A DNA stretch of 64,000 nucleotides from Sphingomonas natans (GTDB taxonomy: Bacteria > Pseudomonadota > Alphaproteobacteria > Sphingomonadales > Sphingomonadaceae): NCBI RefSeq assembly GCF_030546695.1, contig NZ_JAUOTP010000010.1, forward strand, positions 1-64,000, written 5' to 3'. This document shows positions 8,059-16,645 of this stretch, piece after piece; position 1 is the first letter of the stretch; each line of letters opens with the position of its first letter. Position numbers and translations under genes: made by a program. The notes beneath the pieces are model-generated. The model saw only the letters and a list, made by a program, of their open reading frames with translations, was not told the origin of the DNA and did no database searches.

Positions 8059-10551
8059 TCAATAGCGCAGGTTCAGCGTGGCCAGCGCCGTCCGCCCCGC
8101 CGCCTGATTGGCGTAGTGCGCGGTATAGGCCTTGTCGAAATAGCGCTTGTTAGTGAGATTATTGACGTTGACCTGCAGGCCGATCCTGTCGCTGATCTGG
8201 TAGCTCGCATTGGCATCGAAGCGCCAATAAGCCTGCACCATGCGGGCCAGCGGCCTGGTGATCGTCAACACGCCATTGGTAACCGTCCGCGTGTCCGAAT
8301 AGCCGCCATAGACCTCACCCATGTAGATCGCACCGCCGCCCACCGTGAATTTCGGCGTGATCTTGTAATTCGAGAAGGCCGTGAAGCTATGCTTCGGCGT
8401 GTTCGGGAAGCGCTTGCCCGTGTTCACCGACGGCGCGAAATAGGCGACATTGTTGACCGTCGTCGTCGTGATGCCGCCATCGACGATCTCCGAGTCCATG
8501 TAAGTGTAGCCCCCGAAAACGTTCCACTCCGGCGTGATGTTGCCGTTGAAGCCGAGTTCGACGCCCTTGATCTCGCGCTCGCCGATGAAGACGACGAGGC
8601 CGTTCTCGCCGGTCGTCCGCGCATTGCTCGTCTTGGTCTTGAACACGGCCGCGGTCAGCGAAAGATTCCCGTCGAGTAGGTTCGCCTTGGCGCCGATCTC
8701 ATAGGACTTGGTGCGCTCCACCTTCAGCGCGTCGGTCGCCGCCTGCCCGTCGACCGTCGCCGAAATGGTCGTGTTGAGCGCATTGCCTTCCGAGCCCTGC
8801 GCAAGGAACGATCCCGGGGGCGTCGCCGAGGTCGAGGTCGAGACATAGATGCTCGTGTCCGGCGTAGGCTTGGCGATCAGGCCGACCTGATAGGTCCACA
8901 GATCGTCCTCGCGGCCGAAATAGGTCCGCCCCGTCGTCGGCGCCGTCACCGCGATGCCGGGAGAGACGGTCGTCTTATAGTGATCGTAGCGCCCGCCGAC
9001 GTTGAGCAGCAGCCAGTCGGTGAAGGTGATCGTGTCGAACAGCGACGCCGCCTTGGTGCTCGTCTCGCTGACCGTGAAGGTGATCGGCTGGGCGCGCTGG
9101 ATCGTCGCCAGGGCGGTCGAGGTGTCGCTTGCGTAGCTTACCCACGGATCGGACGGATTGGGCGTGTCGATCGTCGTGCAATTGAAGCGCGCGAGCATCG
9201 CCGTCGAGCAGCGCGGGCTGATCGTCGACCCGGTCGCGATCGCGGTGCCATTCGCGGCGTTCGAGACGTAGGAACCGTTCTGCGCCTTCTCGTTGCTGAT
9301 CTCCAGCGTCGCAGCGAAGCTGTGCTTGATGCCGCCCGTGTCGACCGTCCCGTACAGATCGGTCTGGTTCAGCAGGCCCTCGGCCTCGCTGTAGCGCGAA
9401 TTGATGCGGCGCCAGACGAGCCCGCCCGCAGTCGATGCGGTGGCGGGGTTCGTGCCGTAGACATTGCCCTGCTGGTCGTCGGGCTGCGTCCAGACATAGC
9501 CCTGCGTGCTGCGGCCGTAGCGCGAGGTATTGCGGACGTGGATGCCGTTGCCGAAATCATGCTCGAAGCGCAGCGTCGCGTTGTTGACGTTGGTCTTGCG
9601 GAAATCGCGATCCTCGAGGCCGTAAAAGGCGCCGCGCGGGACGCTGACCTGGCGGCCGCCGATCGTCGTATAATCGCGCGCCGGGCTGGTCTCGGTGATG
9701 CCGTTCGGCACGTTGGCGGCGGTGAAGAGATAGGGGATGCCGGAATCGGGGAGTTCGTTCGATTCCAGATGGTAGAAGGAGGCAGTCAGGCTCGTCGGCC
9801 CGGTCAGGCCGAGCTTCACCGATGGGGCAACGCCCCAACGCTTCTGCCAGATGGAGTCGCGGCCGGCGACATCTTGATCGTGCCACATGCCCGCGATGCG
9901 CACCCCGACGAAATCATTGAGCGGCTGGTTGATGTCCGCCGTGACGCGCTTGTAACTGGCGTTGCCGCCCACGATCGACGCCGTCGCTAGGCGCGTCGCG
10001 CTCGGCATCTTGCTGACGAGGTTCAGCGAACCGCCCGCACTGCCGCGCCCGCCGACGACGCTGTCCGAGCCTTTCACCACCTCGATCTGCTCGACCGCGA
10101 ACACTTCGCGCGTCTGCGCGCCGATATCGCGTACGCCGTCCAGATACGTGCTCGCCTGGCTGTCGAAGCCGCGGATGAAGGGCCGATCGCCGAGCGGATT
10201 GCCACCCTCGCCCGCGCCCATCGTTATGCCGGGAACGGTGCGTAGCGCCTCCGCCAGCGTCGCCGACGCCGTGTCCTTGATGACCTGCGCGGGGATCACG
10301 GTCACCGTACGCGGCGTGTTGACGAGCGGCGCGGTATATTTGGGCGAACTGACGCTGTCGGTCTTGTAGCTGCCCTCGTTGATGGCCGTGTCGGTGACGG
10401 TCACGCCTTCGAGTTCGGCCGCCTTTTCCTCGGGCGGCGGGGTGGTCTGCGCGACGGCCGGAAGCGCCAATCCGATGCTGCCGACGCAGGACAACGCGAG
10501 TAAGCTCTGCGCATGCCGCGCATCGCCGCGGCGTCGATCGGACATGTTCAT
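8059..10551 (-). CDS. TonB-dependent catecholate-type siderophore receptor
   Basis: An 830-residue outer-membrane receptor. The signal peptide ends near PAVAQ. The plug (about 60-200) contains NTPRTVTVIPAQVIKD, PGITMGAGEGGNPLGDRPF and the typical DGVRDIGAQTREVFAVEQIE, which place it with Fiu/Fcu-type receptors for ferric catecholates. The beta-barrel follows and ends with the aromatic C-terminus LATLNLRY expected for Bam-dependent insertion. It is the first gene of a three-gene operon with a Sel1-repeat protein and a small unknown protein. Two tandem Fur-like boxes lie 32-78 bases upstream of the ATG, consistent with iron repression. The exact siderophore cannot be told from sequence. Confidence 0.93.
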   Translation of the reverse strand: MNMSDRRRGDARHAQSLLALSCVGSIGLALPAVAQTTPPPEEKAAELEGVTVTDTAINEGSYKTDSVSSPKYTAPLVNTPRTVTVIPAQVIKDTASATLAEALRTVPGITMGAGEGGNPLGDRPFIRGFDSQASTYLDGVRDIGAQTREVFAVEQIEVVKGSDSVVGGRGSAGGSLNLVSKMPSATRLATASIVGGNASYKRVTADINQPLNDFVGVRIAGMWHDQDVAGRDSIWQKRWGVAPSVKLGLTGPTSLTASFYHLESNELPDSGIPYLFTAANVPNGITETSPARDYTTIGGRQVSVPRGAFYGLEDRDFRKTNVNNATLRFEHDFGNGIHVRNTSRYGRSTQGYVWTQPDDQQGNVYGTNPATASTAGGLVWRRINSRYSEAEGLLNQTDLYGTVDTGGIKHSFAATLEISNEKAQNGSYVSNAANGTAIATGSTISPRCSTAMLARFNCTTIDTPNPSDPWVSYASDTSTALATIQRAQPITFTVSETSTKAASLFDTITFTDWLLLNVGGRYDHYKTTVSPGIAVTAPTTGRTYFGREDDLWTYQVGLIAKPTPDTSIYVSTSTSATPPGSFLAQGSEGNALNTTISATVDGQAATDALKVERTKSYEIGAKANLLDGNLSLTAAVFKTKTSNARTTGENGLVVFIGEREIKGVELGFNGNITPEWNVFGGYTYMDSEIVDGGITTTTVNNVAYFAPSVNTGKRFPNTPKHSFTAFSNYKITPKFTVGGGAIYMGEVYGGYSDTRTVTNGVLTITRPLARMVQAYWRFDANASYQISDRIGLQVNVNNLTNKRYFDKAYTAHYANQAAGRTALATLNLRY

Positions 10552-10582
10552 AACGACCCCTTCTAATTTTCGGGGGTGCTAA

Positions 10583-10597
10583 TGCGAATAACTCGCA
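10583..10597. promoter_or_regulatory. Fur-like box 1 (siderophore receptor)
   Basis: TGCGAATAACTCGCA, a perfect 5-bp inverted repeat TGCGA-N5-TCGCA, readable as a 7-1-7 Fur box. It lies 32 bases upstream of the receptor ATG, where a repressor would block the promoter. Confidence 0.65.
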
Positions 10598-10614
10598 GGG
10601 TTGGCAACCGCAAA

Positions 10615-10629
10615 TGCGACTGGCTCGCA
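10615..10629. promoter_or_regulatory. Fur-like box 2 (siderophore receptor)
   Basis: TGCGACTGGCTCGCA repeats the TGCGA-N5-TCGCA design exactly 32 bp from box 1, about three helical turns. Two such perfect repeats so close together are unlikely by chance and suggest cooperative binding. Confidence 0.6.
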
Positions 10630-10925
10630 GAGAACACGTCAATAATCAGGCCGCGACGCCAATCCTCCACCGAACTGTTTCGACACCGAAATAGATTGCA
10701 GCGCTGCAATATTAGAATGGATCGCTGGCGTCACCGCAGATGGTGACCAATGCTCGGCATGTTCTGTGCTGCTTTTCTCGGGCCGATGATTTCGGCGAGC
10801 GCGGCCCCGTACCGGGGCTATGGCAACGTCGGTAAGTATGCGCTCATCCGGGCTCGATCGCGGGCATCATGGCAGGACGCGGTCTGCTGATGAATGGCCG
10901 CGTCCGCCCGCGTGCACATCGATCA

Positions 10926-11937
10926 TCACGACACGGCAAGCGCGGCGCGGCGCGCCCAAAGATCGAAGAGCTTCGGCCAGGCTGCGCTCGCCTGCCCCGA
11001 TCGGCCGATGCCGAACGCATGCTGGCCCTCTGCGAATAGATGCGCTTCGCACGGTACGCCGCCTTTGCGAAGCGCAGCCAGCATAGCGAGGCTGTTCTCG
11101 ATCGGCACGGTCGTGTCGTCGGCTGCATGGGCGAGAAAACAGGGAGGCATCGCGGCGGAGATGCGCAGATCCGGAGAGCGATGCGTCAGCTGTTCCAGCG
11201 TTGGCGACGGGCCGAGCAATTCCGTGCGCGCGCGCATGCGCATAAGCGCCACTGGTCAGGATCACGGGATAGATCAGCCCCGCATAGGCCGGTCGGGCGC
11301 TCTCGCGATCTGCGGCATCCACGGGCAGATAGACCTGCTCGGCGTGATCGGCCGCGAGCGTCGCCGCGAGTTGGCCGCCCGCGGAGAAGCCGAGCACGCC
11401 CACGGTGTCCGGCCGGATGCCGAAGGTCCACGCCCGCTGGCGGATCAGGCGCATCGCCCTTTGGGCATCTTGGAGCGGCACGTCGGCCCGCTCCCGCCAG
11501 CCTTCTCCCGGCAGGCGGTAGCTGAGCACGAACACCGTGACACCGATAGCGTTGAAGACTCGCGCAACGTCGACGCCCTCGTTCGCCGCCGAGACGAAGA
11601 CGTAGGAGCCGCCCGGGCATACCAGCAGAGCCGCGCCGTTCGGCCTCGCCGGGCGGAAGACGTTCAGCGTGGGAACGGACGTCCTGCGCAGGAAGCTCGC
11701 CGGCCATGCGCCGCCGGTCCAGCCTGCGGGGATGGCGGGTATCTCGAACGCGGCGACCCGCCCGGGCGGCCGATCGGGCCATAGCGGGATCACCTCGCGC
11801 GGTGGCCAGATTTGCGACCAGTCTGAAGGCGACAGGCCAGGCGGCGTTCGCTGCTGAGCGACGGCGCTCGTCGCCGCCAGCGCGGAGGCGATGAGGCCGA
11901 CGCCGAAGGCGCGCCGATCCGGATCGACAGCGAACAT
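10926..11937 (-). pseudogene. Tat-exported alpha/beta hydrolase (esterase), frameshifted
   Basis: An esterase/dienelactone-hydrolase-like gene split over two frames. The first frame (from 11937) has a twin-arginine leader (DRRAFGVGLIASALAATS), the oxyanion/strand region NAIGVTVFVLSYRLPGEGW and the nucleophile elbow GFSAGG. It loses homology after LIYPVILTSGAYAHA. The catalytic Asp and His (ADDTTVPIENS and FAEGQHAFGI) lie in the next frame, ending at 10926. The frames meet in a five-unit GC dinucleotide run at 11227-11236; one more GC unit would rejoin them. This is either slipped-strand mutation or a sequencing error. The gene starts 8 bases after the SGNH hydrolase, so the two form one transcript. 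Confidence 0.8.
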
Positions 11938-11945
11938 GGCAGCTC

Positions 11946-12818
11946 CTAGCGCGCTTCCGCCTGCGCAAGCGCACGCCGGAAAGGGGCGTCCATCTGCCGA
12001 TAGCCGACATGCGAGGGATGCACCGCATCCGTGCCAAATTCGGGCTTCAATCCGCCCGCAGAATCCGCGAGCACGGCGTGATAGTCGACGAAAACCAGCT
12101 TCTGCTGCTGCGCATAAGTGCGCAGCCAGGCATTCCAGGCATCGATGCGTCCGGCCGGCCGAAGTTCGGGCTTCCAGGGGAAAGAGGCCGCGGGGGGAAT
12201 GCTGGCCAAAATGATCGCGATCCCGTTGGCGCGAGCGAGATCCACCATGGCGCGGATATTGTCCTGAAATTGGGCATCGCTGGTGGGGCCGGTATTGCCG
12301 GCTATGTCGTTCGTGCCCGCCAGGATATGGACGACGCGCGGGTGCAGCGCGATGACATCCTGGTAGAAGCGCACGAGCATTTGCGGCGTCGTCTGGCCGC
12401 TGACCCCGCGATCGATGACGCCCTCGGTGAACAAGGCCGGATCGCGCTGCTTCCAGTTTTCGGTGATCGAATCGCCGAACAAGACGACGCGCGGCCGCGG
12501 CGCAGCCGTCAGCCGCAGATTCTCGTCGCGGTAGCGACAGAGATAGGCCCAGTCGTTGGCAGCGAGCACCTGGCTATATTGGCGATAGGCTTCGAGATCC
12601 GCAGGTGTCGGCAGCGGCGGCTCGCCGCTCGCGGCTCGGCGCACGAGCAGGACCTCGGGCACGGGCGGGCACGCATATTCCCCGACCCGGGAAGGTCCAG
12701 CGACCTGCGCCTGCGCCTGCACGACGGGGGCCGCGAAGACTGCGATCAGCAGCGTCGCCCACCATCCAGGCAAGCGACGGATCGGCACTGAGTGGCGGGT
12801 TTCGCGGGACAGCTGCAT
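11946..12818 (-). CDS. Secreted SGNH/GDSL-family hydrolase
   Basis: A 290-residue exported esterase/lipase-like protein. A signal peptide (LPGWWATLLIAVFAAPVVQAQA) leads. The four SGNH blocks are present: block I FGDSIT (Ser nucleophile), block II RGVSGQTT (Gly), block III LAGTNDIAG (Asn) and block V DAVHPSHVGY (Asp and His). The family deacylates lipids, sugars or other esters. The start ATG 12818 is preferred to an upstream frame extension without a signal peptide. It is the first gene of a pair with the broken alpha/beta hydrolase and is divergent from the double-TetR regulator, so the shared upstream region may be controlled by that regulator. Substrate unknown. Confidence 0.88.
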   Translation of the reverse strand: MQLSRETRHSVPIRRLPGWWATLLIAVFAAPVVQAQAQVAGPSRVGEYACPPVPEVLLVRRAASGEPPLPTPADLEAYRQYSQVLAANDWAYLCRYRDENLRLTAAPRPRVVLFGDSITENWKQRDPALFTEGVIDRGVSGQTTPQMLVRFYQDVIALHPRVVHILAGTNDIAGNTGPTSDAQFQDNIRAMVDLARANGIAIILASIPPAASFPWKPELRPAGRIDAWNAWLRTYAQQQKLVFVDYHAVLADSAGGLKPEFGTDAVHPSHVGYRQMDAPFRRALAQAEAR

Positions 12819-12922
12819 GATATCTTTCGGGATCGAACAACCGCGATTTAGCGTCTTCGCATGACGACAGCGTGACACATGTACGGCTTTTATACGCTAT
12901 ATTTCGTTCTGAAAATACGCCA

Positions 12923-12939
12923 TTGCGTACTATCATGCG
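12923..12939. promoter_or_regulatory. Candidate operator upstream of the double-TetR gene
   Basis: Read on the minus strand, this 17-mer (CGCATGATAGTACGCAA) matches 14 of 17 positions of the motif at 14170-14186 upstream of the TonB receptor. It lies between the divergent SGNH hydrolase and TetR genes, about 30 bases before the regulator start, so autoregulation and control of both directions are plausible. Confidence 0.55.
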
Positions 12940-12969
12940 AACCATTTGATCTCTGGAAGCGAGGCCGTC

Positions 12970-14157
12970 GTGATCAGCCAGGCAGATGCCGACATCCAGC
13001 CTCTCCTCAAGGCCGCGATGACACTTGTCGCGGCCGACGGATTGAAGGGGCTGAGCCTGCGACCGCTGGCAGAACGGCTGGGCACGACCGTCTCGGCTTT
13101 GTCGCACCGGTTCGGGCTCAAGGACGCCTTGATCGCGGCACTGATCGACGCGGCGCGCGAAGCGGATGCGCTGTTTCTGGACACATGGCTCGCGCGGATC
13201 CGCGCATTAGAGGTTCGGGATGGCGCGTTGTTCGCCGATCTTGCCGACGCGGTCCTTTCCGACATGGCCGGGCCGGAAGCGCTCCGGACCCAATTTTATT
13301 GCGAACTCGTCCAGGGCGCGGCGACGCAGCCCGAATATGCTGCCCCCCTGGCTGACTGGAAGGGACGGCGCCTCGCCTTCTGGCACGCGGCGAGCGAGGG
13401 ATTGGATCAGGCCGACCTGGGCGACATTCTTCACGCCTTCAGCACGGACGAAGCCGCGCACGGGCTCGCGATCGGCGATCTCGCCGCCTATCGCTGGTTG
13501 CGCCGGCTCAATCTCCACAGGCTATGCCGCGGGTTGATCGCTCCCGCCGACGCGCCGGACATGCGCCAGTTCGAGATATTCCATGCGGCCCTCGGCGCGC
13601 CGTTCGCCGCCTCGGGTCGCTACCGCCCACCGGAGCTCAGCGAATGGCAGGCGAAGGCCGCGCACCATATCTCGGCGCTCATCATCTCCGGCGGCAGCGA
13701 TGCGATCACGCACCGCGCCATCGCCGCACGCGCCGGCGTCGCCAACTCGACGCTAGCCTATCATTTCCCGCGCCAGGAGGATCTGCTGAAAGCCGGGCTC
13801 AACGACATCATCGCGCGGATCGACGGCGTGATCCACGCCCCGGAGGAGATGCGCGATACCGAGCGGTACGAACTGACGAGCGTGGAGGTTGCGCGCGCCA
13901 CCTTCGCAATCGCGCTAGCCGCAACGCGGATGCCCGATCTCAAGACCGTCGCCGCCGACATGCGCCGGCGCCGCGGCGAAAATCTTCTGGTGCAGCTCAA
14001 CCGCGAGACGAGGGACGCGCCGTTCGATCTGCTGGCAGCGCAGGCGGTATCCGTCACCGGCATCGGCCAGCTCATGCTCGATGCCACGCTCGATCCAACG
14101 GGCGCGCCCGCCTTCATACTCACCAGCCGCATGACGGCAACCGCAGCGATCCGCTAA
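12970..14157 (+). CDS. Double TetR-family transcriptional regulator
   Basis: A 395-residue protein that contains two complete TetR-type units in one chain. The first DNA-binding domain is at about residues 5-60 (LSLRPLAERLGTTVSALSHRF) and the second at about 230-285 (ITHRAIAARAGVANSTLAYHF). Each is followed by a helical ligand-binding domain. TetR proteins are normally about 200-residue homodimers, so this is a fused tandem. The GTG at 12970 is chosen because GGAAGCGAGG precedes it; a TTG at 12946 is the longer alternative. It lies between divergent SGNH hydrolase and TonB receptor genes, and similar motifs flank it, so it probably controls this locus. Confidence 0.88.
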   Translation: MISQADADIQPLLKAAMTLVAADGLKGLSLRPLAERLGTTVSALSHRFGLKDALIAALIDAAREADALFLDTWLARIRALEVRDGALFADLADAVLSDMAGPEALRTQFYCELVQGAATQPEYAAPLADWKGRRLAFWHAASEGLDQADLGDILHAFSTDEAAHGLAIGDLAAYRWLRRLNLHRLCRGLIAPADAPDMRQFEIFHAALGAPFAASGRYRPPELSEWQAKAAHHISALIISGGSDAITHRAIAARAGVANSTLAYHFPRQEDLLKAGLNDIIARIDGVIHAPEEMRDTERYELTSVEVARATFAIALAATRMPDLKTVAADMRRRRGENLLVQLNRETRDAPFDLLAAQAVSVTGIGQLMLDATLDPTGAPAFILTSRMTATAAIR

Positions 14158-14169
14158 CCCGACAGTCCC

Positions 14170-14186
14170 CGTACGATCGTACGCAA
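14170..14186. promoter_or_regulatory. Candidate operator upstream of TonB receptor (14-bp palindrome)
   Basis: CGTACGATCGTACG at 14170-14183 is a perfect 14-bp palindrome. The half TACGATCG recurs at 14190-14197. With its flank (CGCAA) it matches the site upstream of the TetR gene at 14 of 17 positions. It sits about 115 bases before the receptor start codon, a position suited to a TetR-type operator. Confidence 0.55.
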
Positions 14187-14297
14187 ATTTACGATCGCGT
14201 TTCTGCGCCCCTTCCGAAAATCCGTACAACTGTCTTTTTGCTGTCACTCGCCGTCGATACTCGGACGCCTAGACACTGACGACTCGGGGGCTTTTCG

Positions 14298-16583
14298 ATG
14301 ATTTCGCGCAAATTTGTTAGAACGATGCTCCTTCTCGGCTCAGCAATTGGCGGCGCATCCTTCGCACAAGCGTATGCTCAGGACGTACCGGCATCCGCGC
14401 CGCGCGAACCGGACACGGGCGGCCGGCTCGATACGATCGTCGTGACCGCGCAGCGACGCAACGAAAGCCTCCAGGACGTGCCCGTTTCCGTGACGTCGAT
14501 CAGCGGCAAGGCGCTGGAGAATTCGAACTTCCAGTCGATCACCGACCTGCAATATATCGTCCCCGGAGTTCAGTTCGATCCGACCAATGGCGCGGCCTTC
14601 CAGATCCGCGGCGTGGGCAGCACCTCGTTCGACTATTCGAACGAGAAGTCGGTCAGCCTGGTCGTGGACGACGTGGTCATGGATGCGCAGCGCGACACCG
14701 GCTTGACGGGCCTGTCCGATATTCAGCAGGTCGATGTGCTGATGGGTCCGCAGGGCACGCTGTTCGGCAAGAATTCCACCTCAGGCGTGATCGCGATCAC
14801 GACGGTCAAGCCGGTGCTCGGCCAATTCTCAGCCAAGGGCAGCGTGAGCTATGGCCAGCGCGAGGATCACAATGTCTCGCTGACGCTCAACGTGCCGCTG
14901 GGCGATACGCTGGCGTTGCGCGTCACGGGCTTCGATCAGGGGCAGCAGGGTTATGGCCGTTATACGACGCTCAATCAGCCGCTGAATTCGTTCAAGGAAT
15001 ATGGCTATCGCGCCAAGCTGCTGTTCCAGCCCAGCGATCGCATCGATCTCACTTATATCAACGATTACCAGCATCACTGGGACAATTTCATCCGCACCTC
15101 AGTGTCTTGCGCGACGGCGGCGGTTACCGCCCTCCAGATTGCGAACGGCGTCACTCCGGGGCCGGAAAATGACGATGATGCCGATTCCAAGATGGGCCGG
15201 ACGCGCACCTCCACCTGGGGCCATTCGCTTCGCGCCCAGGCCCGGATCGGCCGCGATACGCTGACCTCGATCACCGCCTATCGCGAGACCCGCTATATCG
15301 GCGATGCACCCGCCAATCTCGTACCCGCCAACCTGTTCGCCTTCCTCCCCTACAATGAAGGCACGATCCGCACGCGCAAGTTCAGCCAGGAACTGCGCTG
15401 GGCATCACCGACGGGCGGCTTCGTCGAATATCTCGGCGGCCTGTTCTACAATCGGCTGCGCAACGATTCGACCCAGCTGCAATGGGCGACGCTCGGCACG
15501 CCCTTGGTCTCGTCGACGGGTGTCCCGCTGACCCGATTCTTCGCGCTGACCGGCGCGATCGGCGATCCCGGCAATGCCGTCCGCTTCCAGACGACGAACA
15601 CGACGAGCGCCGCGTTCGGCCAGCTCAAGTTCAATGTCACGCAGCGCGCCAGCCTGGCGCTGAGCGGCCGTTATACGCGCGACAATAACAGCCAGGATTA
15701 CCGCTTCTTCTGGCTCGATCCGCTGCCGATTACCGGCGTCAACGCAACCTTCACGCCGACCGCGGCGCCACCCGTCCAGCCTTTCGGCCGCATCAAGGGA
15801 GACAATTTCTCGTACCGGGTCGCCGGCCAATACAAGCTGGCCGATGCCGTCATGCTCTATGCGACCTGGTCGACCGGCTATAAGCCGGGCGGCCCGGGCT
15901 ATGTCGGCAACATTTATTCGCCGTACAAGGACGAGACGGTGAAGAGCCTGGAGGCCGGCATCAAGACCGAGCTGTTCGATCGCCGGGTCCGCCTGAACTT
16001 CGATGTCTTCACCTCGAAATTCACCGATTTCCAGACCTCGCTCGTTACCTTCGTGCCGGGCAATCCTCTGGCAGTCGTCGCGATCGGCAATGCCGGCGGG
16101 CTCAAGAGCGAGGGCGCCGAGGCAAGCTTCGCGTGGCGCGTGGTCGACGGACTGACGCTGACCGGCGGACTGACCTATGCCGACGCGCACTTCACCGATT
16201 ATGCCTACAATGCCACCACGAACTATGGCGGCACCATGCTGACCAATGCGCCCAAATGGCAGGGCAATATCAGCGCCAGTTATGATCACGACGTTACCGG
16301 GAACCTGCGCCTCCGCGCCAATCTCGATTATGCCTATCGCAGCAAGGTGTGGTCCACGATCGGGCAGCCGGCCTACTCGGAAATCTCCGGCTACGGGATC
16401 GCCAATGGCCGGATCAGCCTGTCACCCGCCGACCGTGATCTGGAGATCGGCGTCTATGCACGCAATCTCTTCGACACGTATTATTCGGCTGCTTTTCAGC
16501 AATATAGCACCCTGAGCCTGGTCCATTATATCGCGCGCGATGCGCATCGGACGATCGGCGTCTTCGCCAAATTCAGCTTCTGA
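14298..16583 (+). CDS. TonB-dependent receptor of the phosphodiesterase/TetR locus
   Basis: A 761-residue outer-membrane receptor. A signal peptide (ISRKFVRTMLLLGSAIGG) ends near AQAYAQ. The TonB-box-like segment DTIVVTAQRRNESLQDVPVS starts the plug, which also shows IQQVDVLMGPQGTLFGKNS. The barrel ends with the aromatic C-terminus GVFAKFSF. It belongs to the large sphingomonad receptor group that imports diverse substrates rather than siderophores, and I see no Fur box. It lies downstream of the double TetR gene and 62 bases before the PI-PLC gene, separated by a strong hairpin. It likely imports the product or substrate of that enzyme; this is inference from position. Confidence 0.92.
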   Translation: MISRKFVRTMLLLGSAIGGASFAQAYAQDVPASAPREPDTGGRLDTIVVTAQRRNESLQDVPVSVTSISGKALENSNFQSITDLQYIVPGVQFDPTNGAAFQIRGVGSTSFDYSNEKSVSLVVDDVVMDAQRDTGLTGLSDIQQVDVLMGPQGTLFGKNSTSGVIAITTVKPVLGQFSAKGSVSYGQREDHNVSLTLNVPLGDTLALRVTGFDQGQQGYGRYTTLNQPLNSFKEYGYRAKLLFQPSDRIDLTYINDYQHHWDNFIRTSVSCATAAVTALQIANGVTPGPENDDDADSKMGRTRTSTWGHSLRAQARIGRDTLTSITAYRETRYIGDAPANLVPANLFAFLPYNEGTIRTRKFSQELRWASPTGGFVEYLGGLFYNRLRNDSTQLQWATLGTPLVSSTGVPLTRFFALTGAIGDPGNAVRFQTTNTTSAAFGQLKFNVTQRASLALSGRYTRDNNSQDYRFFWLDPLPITGVNATFTPTAAPPVQPFGRIKGDNFSYRVAGQYKLADAVMLYATWSTGYKPGGPGYVGNIYSPYKDETVKSLEAGIKTELFDRRVRLNFDVFTSKFTDFQTSLVTFVPGNPLAVVAIGNAGGLKSEGAEASFAWRVVDGLTLTGGLTYADAHFTDYAYNATTNYGGTMLTNAPKWQGNISASYDHDVTGNLRLRANLDYAYRSKVWSTIGQPAYSEISGYGIANGRISLSPADRDLEIGVYARNLFDTYYSAAFQQYSTLSLVHYIARDAHRTIGVFAKFSF

Positions 16584-16594
16584 ACCGCGCATTT

Positions 16595-16628
16595 GCCGGC
16601 GCGCGGCCCTTCTCGGTCGCGCGCCGGC
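16595..16628 (+). terminator. Intercistronic hairpin between receptor and PI-PLC genes
   Basis: An 11-bp perfect stem (GCCGGCGCGCG at 16595-16605 with CGCGCGCCGGC at 16618-16628) and a 12-base loop lie in the short gap. No T-run follows, so it may attenuate transcription or stabilise the receptor mRNA rather than terminate it fully. Confidence 0.5.
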
Positions 16629-16645
16629 CATTCCAGGAGCACGCC

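Larger units (their letters stand above)
10552..10925. other. Control region upstream of the siderophore receptor
   Basis: About 370 bases between the receptor start and the end of the frameshifted alpha/beta hydrolase gene, which reads toward it on the same strand. The receptor-proximal part holds the two Fur-like boxes; I see no gene in the rest. Confidence 0.6.

Noticed and set aside
14160-14297. A Fur box upstream of the TonB receptor at 14298
   Set aside because: Only the CGTACG-type palindrome is present; nothing resembles the TGCGA-type boxes seen at the siderophore receptor and feoA.
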